Of a stretch of 64,000 bases of DNA, positions 49,601-59,864 are shown piece after piece. The stretch covers positions 105,889,469 through 105,953,468 of the forward strand of contig NC_134574.1 of the NCBI RefSeq assembly GCF_050947875.1. Direction: 5' to 3'. The translations under genes were made by a program, and so were the position numbers. The notes under the pieces were generated by a model. The model was not told the DNA's origin. It made no database searches and saw nothing but the letters and a program-made list of their open reading frames with translations. Numbering within the stretch: the first letter of the stretch is position 1; the number at the start of each line of letters is the position of its first letter. The stretch is from Dermacentor variabilis. Lineage: Eukaryota; Arthropoda; Arachnida; Ixodida; Ixodidae.

Positions 49601-52600
49601 GCCGAAAAAGCTCAGACTGTGACAAAGCCTACCAGTGCAGTGAACTGCTCTGAATGCTTTAATAGCACACACACACTTTTTTATTCAAATGTATTTATGT
49701 AAAAAACTTTACACTTGCTTTCTTTGTCTTCTTCTTTCGAGTGCTTGTCCATAACCGAGTTCCCTTTATTTTTGATTATTGCTGATGGTTCGTTTCTTGA
49801 AGCATTAAAGGTGCAATTTCCGTGTCTATGGGATTGTCTCAGATTCTATCTTTTATAATAATTTTCCAGTGCTCTCGTAAAATTTTACGACACCTGCTGT
49901 CTTCCAGCCCTTGATGGCGTTTCTTCAAGTGAATTTTCCGAGCATGCTAAAAAATTATTTCATTCAAAGCTCTATAGCGATGTGCCCGATAAGCTCTATG
50001 TGGCTTTTTTTTGTTCCTTTCTTATTCTACGAAATTAAGTACGCTACCAAAGACAGCGAACCACACGTTTGCTGCAGGCGCTCATTTAGCCTCGAATCAT
50101 ATATTCATTCGTGCAATACATGTATATAACACTGCTGAGAGGTAGATAATAATGCTGCTGCCAACAATTTGCAAAAAAATGAATATTGGGAGGGCACGGC
50201 CACGCTGTTCAAGAAAGTCAATCAGGAGAAAGCTTTTCAACAAAACACACTCACGCTTTTTCAATGTCGCACCATCGAACACTTCACATCAACTATCGGG
50301 AATACCAGGCTTCCTAAAAGGAGAGAATAAATACGAACACGTGCTCATTAAGTCGCCCTATCTTAGCAAGCCCAAACGCCGATAATAGGCGAACCCTCAA
50401 TCATCTATGGCTTGTCGGGAACGGATAGTGCCTGAGCTCATTCAACAAATAGTATGTTTTCTCATCGTATTGCCATCTACTACTACAAGTGCCTCTGCAG
50501 CCCTTGCAGGGGTGGTTCTTACCCGTTTACAGAAGAAATATCCCGATCATTTTTATTGCATGTTCTACATCTGAGCCCCCTGCTAGTGAAATTGCCAATG
50601 TGCTGAATTGCCTTTAGTTGACCACTCGTAATGCGGAAAAGTGTTTGCTATGGCGATAAGTTTTGTTTAAGGAATTAAAAAAAAATTTTGTTACGAACAA
50701 GAGCAAAAACTTAAACTTCTAACAGAAATTAATGTTTGCGCACAGTTTCGTTGTCGCCCTGTTTAGTTACGTGTCAGGCGGTGCTTCTTCAGAGGAGAAA
50801 GAAAGGGTAATTGAGAAGGAAGGAATTATGCAAAATTAGCACCCAAAAACAGAAGATCGTACTTACAAAAGTAGTGCTAATGAAGTGTCCAAACAACAGC
50901 TTTAGCACATCACTGATGTGAAAAAGTTATGCTGCGGCAATTATATACGGCAAAGGATATGAATAATGATGTGGGCGTAAAGGCAGGTACAGGAGCCCAT
51001 ATGCTCCCTGCAGATAACACGATGAATTATCACGTCGCAGCGGGAAATCGCAAAACGACAAAAAGTGAACAAAGTTTACATCGCAAAGCAGAGATTGGCA
51101 TAGCTGTTTTGCTAAGGCTTCTGATACGTATTCACGAGCTTTCTGCGCCCCACCGTTTTATTACAAAAGGCAGCGTCATGCCGTAGAGCTGTTGGCTCCC
51201 TCCTTGCGAAAGGCGTGCGATTACGTGCTCTCTATTGACACCCTTCCGGAGATTCATTTTCTTATAATCAGCTTTGCCGTGAGTGTCCCTGCAAAAACGA
51301 TACCAGAAGTTAGGTGGGTGTTGAAACCTTTGACCTGATGACACTCCTCTGAGAATTAAGCGTCGAATTTTTTTCTCCTTACAAAGGTACGGTCATCTTT
51401 CCAGTGGTCCACGTTCTCCGGCTAATGATTCTTGCCTCGAAGCGCCGATACATTTAAGGAAGAAAGAATATCTTGGGATATCGTGGATAATGACGACAGC
51501 AAAATAGGGGATAGAAATATTGACAACAAAATGCCGTAGCCGAAATCAAATATTCGCCGTATAGACATGGCTGTCATTCTTTTTTCCTTCTTTTTGCTGC
51601 CTGGAGCCTGCCTCGCAGGACGCCGTGTATGCAAAGTTCGTGAAATAAAAGCTGCACGAATAAATCTGTTTCCTTAGAATAGTACTCTGTTGGGCTAGTT
51701 GTTTGGACATGACGTTTGCAATTGGGAGTGCAGAAGCGTTGCGCAAGAAGGAAACAGGAAAGACGCTAGGAAAGACGTCTTTCCTTTCAACACCTCCTTT
51801 TTCCGCAACGCCTCTGCGCTGGCCTTTGCGAAAAAACCTTTTCTTATTGGTCAGAACGCCACGCGTTCATTTACGATATGTTGCAGCGGGGACCACGCCT
51901 GAAACAGCCTAAAAAATGTGTGTTGGAAGGGATGTACTGATGCCATTCACTCGCTCTCTCTGCCAGAAAGGAACCAGTTGACTTCTGAGCTGGACCTACA
52001 GTAGCTAGCTATATTTATATCTCCTACATTTTGCACATCAGTAGTTCAGTGCTGCTCTTATAGGCAGGAGCGCTTTCTGGCCTCTCTGCTCCAATGACTA
52101 CGAAGAAAACGGAGCAACGCGATCGTAGGATGGCGAGTCACTGCTTGTATCCTGTCCAGGTGGCTCTTTAAAAATTTCATGGTGCTGCTAAGGGAATGGT
52201 CGAGGGTTCGTTTCGAAGCAGTTGTGGCCGTCTTAAATCGTGGTTTAAATTCAAAGCGCCTCGTGGAGCAAGGTTAAGGTTCACGATTAGGGACTCCAAA
52301 GTGTTAGAACCTTCGCGCACTTTTCATAATTTCATATGCCTTGTCCCACGCGCTACTATGCAGTGCGCATGCTCATCGATCAATCGTCAGTAATTTGCGC
52401 AGAAGCCGGAGGGGTGGTATTTAAAAAGGAAATAGGGACAGTGCGGGTGACGCATGCTTGCTTTCAGCCCCTTATTCCTTTGCAATTTCATTTACGTGTC
52501 ACCCTTATGGCCAGGTCGCACAGTGCAGGATACCACCTTTCCACCAATAGCACCAATTCCACCAGCCACACCATTTTAATACATGAGCAAGAACAGCTCA

Positions 52601-53685
52601 GTCTTAGTCAGCCTAAAATATGAATTCCTCACGCGTTTTCAGTAAGTTCGGGATAACGCGCCCAACTGAACTCTTGCAGCATGCAGCTGAATCACCATGG
52701 CAAAGTTTCTGAGTGGCACTGGCACTGCACGTAACTTCAGTGGTCGCTGATTACCCATGGGCGAAAGGCACCGTAAAGCTTATTGAAAGCACGCCACCAG
52801 CAAAATGACGCCTTCTCTTATGTGACTGTGACTCCTTATTTCAATAGTGTTTCGTGCACAATAGACAACGCACTCTAAGCACGCTCCGCATAGGCTCGCA
52901 ATCATAGGCTGGTAAACAAACCATTTTATGTGTCCCCTAGCGTCAGGTCTTATTGAACATACCATGGTTCTGGCAACGTTTGCGATTTTCTAAGCTCTTA
53001 CGGATAGCGGCAAGTGATAAGCTCACATGCAGTTATCCCGACGACTCTCTTTTTCGACTTACATCGCGAGACACAGCGCGCTTGCCTTGTCCGTTCTCCA
53101 TTGCGTCGGCTAAACGTGGCGACGACTTGCTGCCGATAGCACGTCATAAACGCAGAATCCCCACGTAAGTTAGAATGCACTTACCGAGGTGGATTTGTTG
53201 TTATACCCAATGAACGACGAACGACTGTCCTGTTTTTGTGGCGACGCGAGATGGCTGACACAGGGTCTCCCTTGGATGACCTTCGTTCCTGATCACTAGA
53301 CGGATCACTTTTCTCCGGTGCTGTGCTGTTCCGCGATGTTGTGCGCGCGCGATGTGGGGCTACTCAGAGTGTAAAAGTAGAGCGCTGGCTCCGCTTTCCT
53401 TTGCACTGTGGCTGCCTGTTCTCTTAGAAGCAAAACGGTGTGCCCCTTGCTCAGTGTGTGTGAGTGATACATCGCCATGTTCGGGGCCAGACTTCTACAT
53501 TTGAAGCAGGAGCTTGCGCTACGTTTTGTTCTCTATTGCCGCAAGAGTTGAACGGGCATTCTACGCTCTCTCACAAGGGCAGAGTGAAAGGAACATATCA
53601 CTCTCACTTTGTTCAATGAGTGAAAATTGCATTTCACTCCACTCGACATATTGCGAGAGTACAACAATGTTTTCAAGGAAATTGG
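43700..53685. other. long stretch without recognisable gene
   Basis: Mostly A/T-rich unique sequence. Noted items: a plus-strand frame at 44721-44951 with an overlapping frame at 44803-45006, neither assignable; a CCGTCCATCC short repeat near 46260-46290; a perfect hairpin at 46745-46775; a CTG run near 47958-47973. Frames of 99-107 codons at 48377-48676 and 49074-49397 lack motifs. No mobile-element ends were identified. Confidence 0.5.
46745..46775. repeat. perfect 14-bp hairpin
   Basis: TCCGATGCGATATC and its exact reverse complement are separated by the three bases CAT. It lies in unique sequence with no gene or element recognised nearby, so a role as a terminator or element end cannot be argued. 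Confidence 0.9.
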
Positions 53686-53985
53686 CCTCTTTACTCCTGT
53701 GATACTCTCCCTAGATTTTAGAGGTAACTTGGTTGGCCTTTTATTTGATGGCGTTAGTGTCCCGGCACTCATTGACACTGGCGCGCTCGTATCCGTGATG
53801 AGTGCCCAATTGCGCCGATATCTGAACAAACTTCTCACACCCGCTGCATCACGCAGCCTCCGCGTCGCCGACGGACAAAAGCCTACCATGTTTGGTATGT
53901 GCTCATCTTGCGTTGCAATCGCGGGGCGGCTAACAACTGTTTTGTTTGCTGTTTTGGAACAATGCGTTTACAACGTTATACTCTG
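53627..53985 (+). pseudogene. gypsy-3 aspartic protease, interrupted
   Basis: Frame of 119 codons with PALIDTGALVSVM (active site) at about residues 46-58 and CVYNVIL at its end, the beginning of the hydrophobic-GLDFL motif. The motif is split by the insertion at 53986: the codons after it (FLWAHSALFDTAS in another frame) lie at 54108-54150. The first 20 or so residues before the protease may not belong to the element. Confidence 0.85.
53972..53985. repeat. target-site duplication, left copy
   Basis: AACGTTATACTCTG, repeated exactly at 54092-54105 around the short insertion in the protease. Confidence 0.9.
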
Positions 53986-54091
53986 AATAAAGGGAAAATC
54001 AGACATCCACCCATTCGTAGCAATTGCTACGAAGGATATACTCTGTTGTACTGTTGTACTGTTGTACTCTGTTGTACTGTTGTAGAGTATA
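53986..54091 (-). mobile_element. SINE-like fragment in the gypsy-3 protease
   Basis: The inserted 106 bp start AATAAAGGGAAAATCAGACA and run through a CGTAGCAATTGCTACG palindrome, matching the left arm of the insertion at 57248. At about 54036 the match stops. The rest is a repetitive filler: TATACTCTG (a piece of the target copy), several TTGTACTG units, and AGAGTATA, the complement of the target piece. The SINE resembles a tRNA-derived tick family (Ruka-like, from memory). Strand is given from the comparison with the tRNA-like B-box remnant of the second insertion. Confidence 0.7.
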
Positions 54092-54105
54092 AACGTTATA
54101 CTCTG
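54092..54105. repeat. target-site duplication, right copy
   Basis: AACGTTATACTCTG, second copy; gypsy protease codons resume directly after it. Confidence 0.9.
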
Positions 54106-54336
54106 CGGACTTTTTATGGGCCCATTCAGCCCTCTTTGATACCGCGTCTGGTTTCATTCATAACGAACTGCCCACGGCTGCCATAGTTCACCAGGCACAC
54201 AACCACGGCTATGCATTCTCGAAGACATCGGCTGTCGCCTCAAGCCACTACGTACGTCACTCCACTGTCGTTCCTATCCGCTCCTGACGCGATCTATGTG
54301 CTATGTCCCACCACTTACATACTATTTGAATGAAAT

Positions 54337-54960
54337 TTGGCCATTCCCCATACCGTGTTCACTGTTACAGGTACTCAGACTTCGATCCCTCTCCTTAATT
54401 TTAATTGCTCGACTCAAACTATTACCAGAGGTATGTCTTTGCCCGAACTCTCGCCTATGAACGATTGCGACATATCGCCTCTTGACGCCGAAATTCCATC
54501 CCTTCTAGAAGAACCTCCGATTCAGTGACTCTCACAGACGAACTTAGCAAGATGATTGCACCTTATCTTCTTACGGCACAAGCTGCTGACCTCCACCGTC
54601 TCTTGAAAAGTTACGACGACGTTTTTGACCTTGACAGCCGGTCTTTAGTCCAGAGATTGCTGGCCACCTATCGTATTTACACCGCAGACACCAATCCGAT
54701 ACGTCGCCAGCCTTACTGTGTTTCACATGCTGAACGATAAGTGATAGAACGAGAAGTGAATGAGATTACTAAAAGGCGTTGTCAAGGCATCTTGCAGTCC
54801 GTGGGCGTCTCCTATTATCCTAGTCAAGAAGGAGGGCAGTTGGAACTTTTGTGTAGATTACAGACACCTCAGAAAAAACACACGCAAGAATATCTATACC
54901 TTGCCGCGTATTGATGACGCTTTGGGCTGCTTTCACAGAGCCAAATCCTTTCATCGATAG
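54337..54960 (+). pseudogene. gypsy-3 linker and RT N-terminal half
   Basis: Three successive frames: 54337-54528 (linker, LLNFNCSTQTITRGMSL), 54525-54740 (LHRLLKSYDDVFDLDSR, then TYRIYTADTNPIRRQPY) and 54760-54960 ([38 protein letters not shown]). They hold the first motifs of Ty3/gypsy RT up to the strand before the first catalytic aspartate. A frameshift near 54740-54760 and a stop near 54958 break it. Confidence 0.85.
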
Positions 54961-55470
54961 ACCTCCGATCAGGCTATTGGCAAATGTCGGTAGGTAGATT
55001 ACATGGACCATGAGAAAACTGCCTTTGTCACACCTGACGGTATCTACCAACTCAAGGTTATGCCGTTCGGCCTTTGTAATACACCGGCAACCATTGAAAA
55101 AATGATGGACTCCTTACTTCGCGGTTGTAAATAATCCAGATGTCTGTGTTATCTGCACGATGCCTTATTTTTTTCATCAACACTCACGAGTGATGTAACG
55201 CTTTCACCGGCTATTCTTGCTCTTTTCTGATGCGCTGGCCTACAGTTGAACTCATCCTAGTGCCAATTTGGACGTCGTGAAACTACAGTTCTTGGCCCTC
55301 TCGCCAGGGCCATTAGCGTTCAACCCGACATTGACAAGATTCGCGCTGTACAGAACTTTCCTCCGCCGCAGACGTAAGCCGCTTTGTTCAGCTATGCTTG
55401 TATTTCCGTCGTTTTATCAAGAATTTCACCGAAACCGCTCGCCTAGTCACCGACTTACGTAAGAAGGACG
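54960..55470 (+). pseudogene. gypsy-3 RT palm and thumb, degenerate
   Basis: Read across frames, this part has QLKVMPFGLCNTPAT and then CYLHDALFF, where YLDD is expected: a catalytic aspartate has become histidine. After stops come AGLQLNSS and a CQFGRREITVLG-like stretch, then LYFRRFIKNFTET in the thumb/connection. At least six stops or shifts occur within 500 bp, so this is the most decayed part of the element. Confidence 0.75.
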
Positions 55471-55539
55471 CCCCTTTCACATGAGGTCTTGCTCAAACCA
55501 TAGCCTTCTCCACCCTCGTACGCTTACTCACGGCTCCCG

Positions 55540-56080
55540 CATTGCTGGCTCATTCGGATACATTTGCTGCCACTGAACTTCACATGGATCGGATGCCAGT
55601 GACCATGGAATTGTGGCTGTACTTTTTGAATGGCAGTGTAACTCAGAGTGCGTAATTGAATAAGCCAGCCGCCTCCTGTCATCCGCGCAGATGAATTTTT
55701 CAGTTACCAAACGGGAGTCCCTGCCATTAGTTAGCGCAGTTGCCGAATTCCAGTCCTACATATACGGCCGCACATTTTCCATGGTTGCCGATCCCCACGC
55801 CTTCTCCTGGCTCTCCTCACCTAGAGATCCCACTGGACGATTGGGTAGAGGGGCGCTACGGCTCCAAGAATATTTATTTTATGTTTTATTCAAGTCAGGC
55901 CGTTCGCAGAAACACTCCGACTGCCTCTCTCATCATCCTTTCGACCGCTCTAAATACGATGTGTGTGACACCGACTCTTCTGCCCTGGCCATTTCTGATC
56001 TGCAGGACATCCGCATTGAAGAACGGCATAATGACTGCTTACGCTTTCTTATCGATCGTCTCCATTCTGGACATTCGTAG
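55540..56080 (+). pseudogene. gypsy-3 RNase H
   Basis: The start (SDASDHGIVAVLFEW) is in one frame, and 55691-56080 continues with MNFSVTKRESLPLVSAVAEFQSYIYGRTFSMVADPHAFSWL and LQEYLFYVLFKSGRSQKHSDCLSHHPF. These correspond to the E-A-L, TDHxxL and ADxLSR motifs; the last reads SDCLSHH here and the middle ADPHAF. The domain would remove RNA from the hybrid. A stop near 55661 and a frame change interrupt it. Confidence 0.8.
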
Positions 56081-56205
56081 CCCATGCCACGCCTGTTCGC
56101 GCTTCGCTACGACGTAATTTATCGTCGCCGCTTACGCCCTGTAAGACTGTAAGACCAGTATTTTCACTCGTTGTACGACGCCATCTGCAAACAACCATTG
56201 AGCAG

Positions 56206-56795
56206 TTGCGTGACGCCTCCACTGCAGGTCACCCCCGTGTTTCGCGTAGTTACGATCGCGTACGACGCCGCTTCTACTGGCCAGGCCTGTACCACTTTTT
56301 ACATCGCTGCCTTGCAGCCTGCGCGCTCTGTCAGCGCTGGAGAAAACCTGCTGCGCGACCCGATGGACGCCTTCATCCCGTCAATGGGCCCTCAGAACCA
56401 TTCTTTTGCGTCGGTCTCGACCTTCTCGGCTCTTTTCCAACTTCGAAATCTGGCAATAAGTGGGTCTTTGTCGCGACTGACTACGCGACCCGGTACGCGA
56501 TCGCGCGTGCTTGGCGCACAAGATGTGCAGCTGAGGTGGCAGATTTTCGTTTACACGACGTCAACCTCTCTGACGACGTGCCCCGGCAGCTCCTTACTGA
56601 TAGCGGCCGCACCTTTTCGTCCCGAGTAGTTGAAGACATACTTCGCTCCTGCTCAGCGGAGCCGAAGCTTTCCAGCTCTACCTCCACCGCCTACCACCCT
56701 CCAACAAACGGACTGATGGAGCGGCATAATCACACGTTGACTGAAGTGTTGTCTATGTACGTTTCTGATGCCCGCAGGGTTGGGATAGCACGTTA
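56206..56795 (+). pseudogene. gypsy-3 integrase (zinc-binding and catalytic core)
   Basis: Frame of about 195 residues. The zinc-binding region has RDASTAGH, then CALCQRW: the first histidine of HHCC is arginine. The core shows VGLDLLGSF (first aspartate), LLTDSGRTFSS (second aspartate, glycine to serine nearby) and PTNGLMERHNHTL (glutamate), so the D,D-35-E triad is still visible. It would join element DNA to the target, and the ATAT sites next to the LTR ends fit its product. The frame shifts near 56795. Confidence 0.88.
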
Positions 56796-56801
56796 CACTT
56801 C

Positions 56802-57247
56802 GTGGTCTTGGCCTATAATTCGTCCCGCCACGAGACCACTGGCTTTTCACCCGTTTACTTTCTGTTCGGCCACCACCCTTCTCTGCCCTTTGACACACTG
56901 CTTCCTTCCTCAACGAGCACTGCCACTGAATATTCTCAAGACGTCTGCGCCATGGCCTGCACGGCACGTCAGATTTCCTGCTCCCGGCACGACAAGATCC
57001 GGTACGACAGCCGCCATCAGGACATTCACTTTTCTCCTGGCTCCATTGTCGTCCTATGGACACCATGTCACTGTGTCGGCTTGTCTGAAAAGCTGCTTCT
57101 GCGCTACACAGTGCCCTACACGATATTGCGTCAGCTCAGCAATGTGAACTACGAAATTGCTCCACTGAACTCTTGTGTTCCCTACGCACGCTGTGCATAT
57201 GTCCCGGCTGAAGCCGTACTTTGCCGCGAGTTTACCTCCCTTATATT
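56802..57247 (+). pseudogene. gypsy-3 integrase C-terminal segment
   Basis: Continues from the core in another frame: VLAYNSSRHETTGFSPVYFLFGHHPSLPFDTLLP is the conserved end of gypsy integrase cores, followed by a helix-rich region and FSPGSIVVLWTPCHCVGLSEKLLLRYTVPYTIL, the beta-barrel-like module (usually GDLVWL... KLxxxGPY). It ends where the second SINE-like insertion begins at 57248; past that point the reading frame belongs to the insertion. Confidence 0.85.
57234..57247. repeat. target-site duplication, left copy
   Basis: ACCTCCCTTATATT, exactly repeated at 57464-57477. Confidence 0.92.
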
Positions 57248-57463
57248 AATAAGGGGAAAATCAGACATCCACCCGTTCGTAGCAAGTGCTACAAAGGAAA
57301 CCCATACGGGTTCCTCGAAAGAAAAGCCTCAGGGTTGAAGAAAAATTCGTCCTGGTCCGGGACGAATTCCTTTGTAGCACTTGCTACGAACGGGTGGATG
57401 TCTGATTTTCCCCTTATTAATTACTTCTCTCCACCTTGCGGCTTTCCGCAGAACTTCTACGTC
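57248..57463. mobile_element. SINE-like insertion with inverted 5' part (fold-back)
   Basis: 216 bp between perfect 14-bp duplications. The left arm starts AATAAGGGGAAAATCAGACA and runs to a remnant of a tRNA B-box region (GGTCCGGGAC near 57354-57363); the right arm starts near 57367 and ends TTCCGCAGAACTTCTACGTC. Left 57245-57299 and right 57367-57421 are exact 55-bp inverted repeats. The 67-bp centre holds a second small inverted pair (AATTCGTCC / GGACGAATT). Structure fits a tRNA-derived SINE (Ruka-like) inserted with its 5' part reversed, as in twin priming; a fold-back DNA element is the alternative, but 14-bp duplications argue for the first. Confidence 0.8.
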
Positions 57464-57477
57464 ACCTCCCTTATATT
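57464..57477. repeat. target-site duplication, right copy
   Basis: ACCTCCCTTATATT, second copy. Confidence 0.92.
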
Positions 57478-57512
57478 TAGCGCCGAGACGGGGCCTTTAA
57501 AGGCGGGGGTTA

Positions 57513-57665
57513 TGTTACGGCGCAACCAAGAGTGGCTCCAATAAGAAGAAGCCCATCTGGTGTGTAGAGGTGAAATCGCTCTCGACAGCCATGTTGTTTA
57601 TGCATCGTTGTCTCTCGTGTAAATATTGTAAACATATATTTATATGTTACTTCTGCAACGTAACA
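57513..57665 (+). repeat. gypsy-3 3' LTR
   Basis: 153 bp, TGTTACGG to CGTAACA, preceded by a purine-rich run (AAAGGCGGGGG) that would prime plus-strand synthesis, and followed by ATAT at 57666-57669. Near its end a TAAATATTGTAAACATAT stretch resembles the TAAATATTCTGC part of the gypsy-4 LTR. No matching 5' LTR was found in the window. Confidence 0.85.
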
Positions 57666-57669
57666 ATAT

Positions 57670-59130
57670 ATTGCAGGTGGAGAAAACTCTAGCCAACCCT
57701 GCTTGATCAATCATTATTTCATTCAGCTTCGCGAATATTGCACAGAACTAGGTAGTCTGGAAGCCTCGTTTTCTCTCTCTCTTTTCAGCGGAAGTATAGA
57801 CACAAAATCCTTTTGACGGTTGGCGACCTCTTTCAGGGCCAGCACAAAAGCACCGGCTGCGCCTCGAGCCAATGATAGGACTTGTCCATGGAGCAAACGG
57901 GAAACGGTGATAAAGGGGGAAAGAAGAAGAGAAGATGGGAGAAGATTGCAACTCCATACACGGAGACCACAGAATAGCGCAGTGCTCCTGTAATTTTACC
58001 GGAGAGGTAGGAAGAGGGGAGGATGAAAGGTTTCGAAACCACCACTTGCCTGATTTTTTTCGGTGGCGTGGCCTGCAGCGTGAAGACGTTGACGAGCAGG
58101 CTTTCTCAGTAACTACCCTGGCGTGAGTCGTGGCGTCGTTCTTGCCAAGCGTCCTGCCATCTTACTTTCAGTCTTCTCTTTTCTCGTACTCAGGCCGCCT
58201 ACCCCAGCACCTGTGCCAGCGGTCTTTGTAAGTTTCTGCGGAGGAGCTCAATAACAACTAGCACAAGTACTGAGATTCGATTGTTCCCTGAAGCCACGAG
58301 GTAAAGGTCACCTGCTGAATACGAAAGAATGGGGTAGTTTCGTGAATTCAGTATCGCGAAAACTTGAGAGGATGAATTCTTGGCAACATCGAAAAAACAA
58401 CTCTAGGACAGCTCACACAAACTGAATTGGCACGTATATGACTCAGCCCAATAAAGAAACGGATATATAACTTGAGATTACATGGACATGTGTTCGTGCT
58501 GCGTCTGTGTGCGTGTGAAAGGGGAGGAGGGGTGCCGCGGGGTCCGTGCGTGTTTCAGCGTATCTGCAATCTCATTGTCCATGAAACTTAGCCCACTACC
58601 TTGCGAGATTTCTCGCATATACGTCATTGAAATCTTCTGTACAGCGTTCTTGCAATAGGCCACTCGACTGGCCTGGAGCTACAGTCGAATAGTTCCTAAT
58701 AATGATGAGGATGATGGCGTTAACCCACTAAGAAGGAGTGGCCGAGAGTCGAGGGACTTTCGTAAACTTTTCAGAGAAAGAAGCTAAAATATATTTAGAA
58801 CATAAAGATCCAATTCACGTGTTTAAATCCGTACGAACCGAAGTTTCACTCATTCGATGTGCAATAAGTCCCATACAATAAACGACTTGGCGTATAATTG
58901 CCTTAGTCTAGATGCTATGCAGCGCAGAGCCTCGTGCAATGCTTTCTTAATTCAATGGACACAAGGACCACTGCTTTCCTATTGCGTAATTTAGTGTTTA
59001 TGTGCTAGAGTGTTCCTAAGCAGCGCTTAAATAAAAACACCATATCAGGCACAGTGGAGGCGCCTAGCAGAAATGTTACCAAGACCAAGGCAGTCTGTGA
59101 CGCTTGTCGAAGAGAGTGGTGGTGGCAGCT
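57670..59130. other. spacer between gypsy-3 and gypsy-4, no gene
   Basis: A minus-strand frame of 61 codons at 58478-58663 and shorter plus-strand frames show no motif. Two purine-rich patches (57915-57950 and 58005-58030) are noted. Nothing else is recognised. Confidence 0.5.
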
Positions 59131-59134
59131 ATAT

Positions 59135-59282
59135 TGTTACGGTGTTAAAAACAGTCATACGTGTATTTGCAGAATATTTACAGTAGTTATAGCAGCTGAC
59201 AAGATGGTAGACAGGGCGCGAAGACAAGAACATCGACTTCTTCCGACGTTGATTAAAACACCTTCTTCGTCAGCGTGTCACA
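59135..59282 (-). repeat. gypsy-4 3' LTR
   Basis: On the minus strand about 148 bp from TGTGACACGC to CCGTAACA. The start is one base off the TGTTAC of the sister LTRs. The pol remnant joins it without a visible polypurine tract, because the deletion ends close to the LTR. Confidence 0.75.
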
Positions 59283-59292
59283 TAACTCCAGG

Positions 59293-59323
59293 CGGCTGAA
59301 GCACCGGCTCGGTGCTTCAGCCG
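59293..59323. repeat. perfect 14-bp hairpin at the gypsy-4 deletion junction
   Basis: CGGCTGAAGCACCG and its exact reverse complement are separated by GCT. It sits exactly where RT sequence stops and near-LTR sequence begins. Confidence 0.92.
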
Positions 59324-59329
59324 GTGCAA

Positions 59330-59864
59330 CATCCTTGGCACATGTTGGCACGGGAAAGTCTTTGACTGCCCGTATTTTATCGTGATCAGGGCGTACACCA
59401 GAAGAATCGACGAGATGCCCGAGCACAGAAATTTCACGATGACCGAAGTGGCACTTGGACGAATTTAGTTGTAGCCCCGCCTGGTGGAAAACAGATAGGA
59501 TCGTCGACAGGCGCTCGAGGTGTGTCGCAAAAGTCGGAGAAAAAACGATCACGTCGTCCAGGTAACAGAGGCAGATGGACCACATGAAACCGTGTTGAAG
59601 GGCGTCCATCATTCGTTCAAATGTGGCCGGGGCATTACATAAACCGAAAGATATCACTTTGAACTAATACAGGCCATTGCGAGTAATAAAAGCTCTCTTC
59701 TCGCGGTCCACGTCATCGACGGCAATTTGCCAGTAGCCGGAGCGAAGGTCGATGGACGAAAAATATTGTGCTCCGTGCAGGCAATCCAGGGCATCGTCAA
59801 TGCGTGGTAGCGGATAGCCTACTTTCCTTGTTTCTTTGTTGAGGTGTCGATAATCGACGAACAA
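59330..59864 (-). pseudogene. gypsy-4 RT palm
   Basis: 59664-59864 has [28 protein letters not shown] and [18 protein letters not shown] with the first catalytic aspartate. An in-frame TAG at 59665-59667 interrupts it in the segment before FKVISFGLCNAPATFERMM, where a glutamine is usual. 59253-59657 has CYLDDVIVFSPTFATHLERL (intact catalytic YLDD) and LNSSKCHFGHREISVLGHLVDSSGVRPD. The remaining sequence past 59330 is the junction with the hairpin. Catalytic residues are intact, but stops prevent a full protein. Confidence 0.88.

Larger units (their letters stand above)
53690..57665 (+). mobile_element. gypsy-3, plus-strand Ty3/gypsy element without 5' end
   Basis: From left to right: aspartic protease, linker, RT, RNase H, integrase, post-integrase segment, a polypurine-like run near 57500-57511 and a 3' LTR at 57513-57665. 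No gag or 5' LTR was recognised to the left of about 53690. Two SINE-like insertions interrupt it (53986-54091 and 57248-57463), each with a 14-bp duplication. Many stops, frameshifts and a YLHD in place of YLDD show it is inactive. The protease, linker and RT resemble gypsy-2 and gypsy-4, so the three belong to one lineage. Confidence 0.9.

Noticed and set aside
53200..53690. 5' LTR or gag of gypsy-3
   Set aside because: No TGTTACGG start, no similarity to the 3' LTR at 57513-57665 and no gag motif found.
56653..57066. Minus-strand frame of 137 codons
   Set aside because: Antisense to the gypsy-3 integrase, whose sense frame carries the catalytic triad.
57015..57665. Envelope gene downstream of gypsy-3 integrase
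   Set aside because: Integrase C-terminal sequence runs to the insertion, and only about 35 bp lie between the insertion's right duplication and the LTR, so there is no room for an envelope frame.
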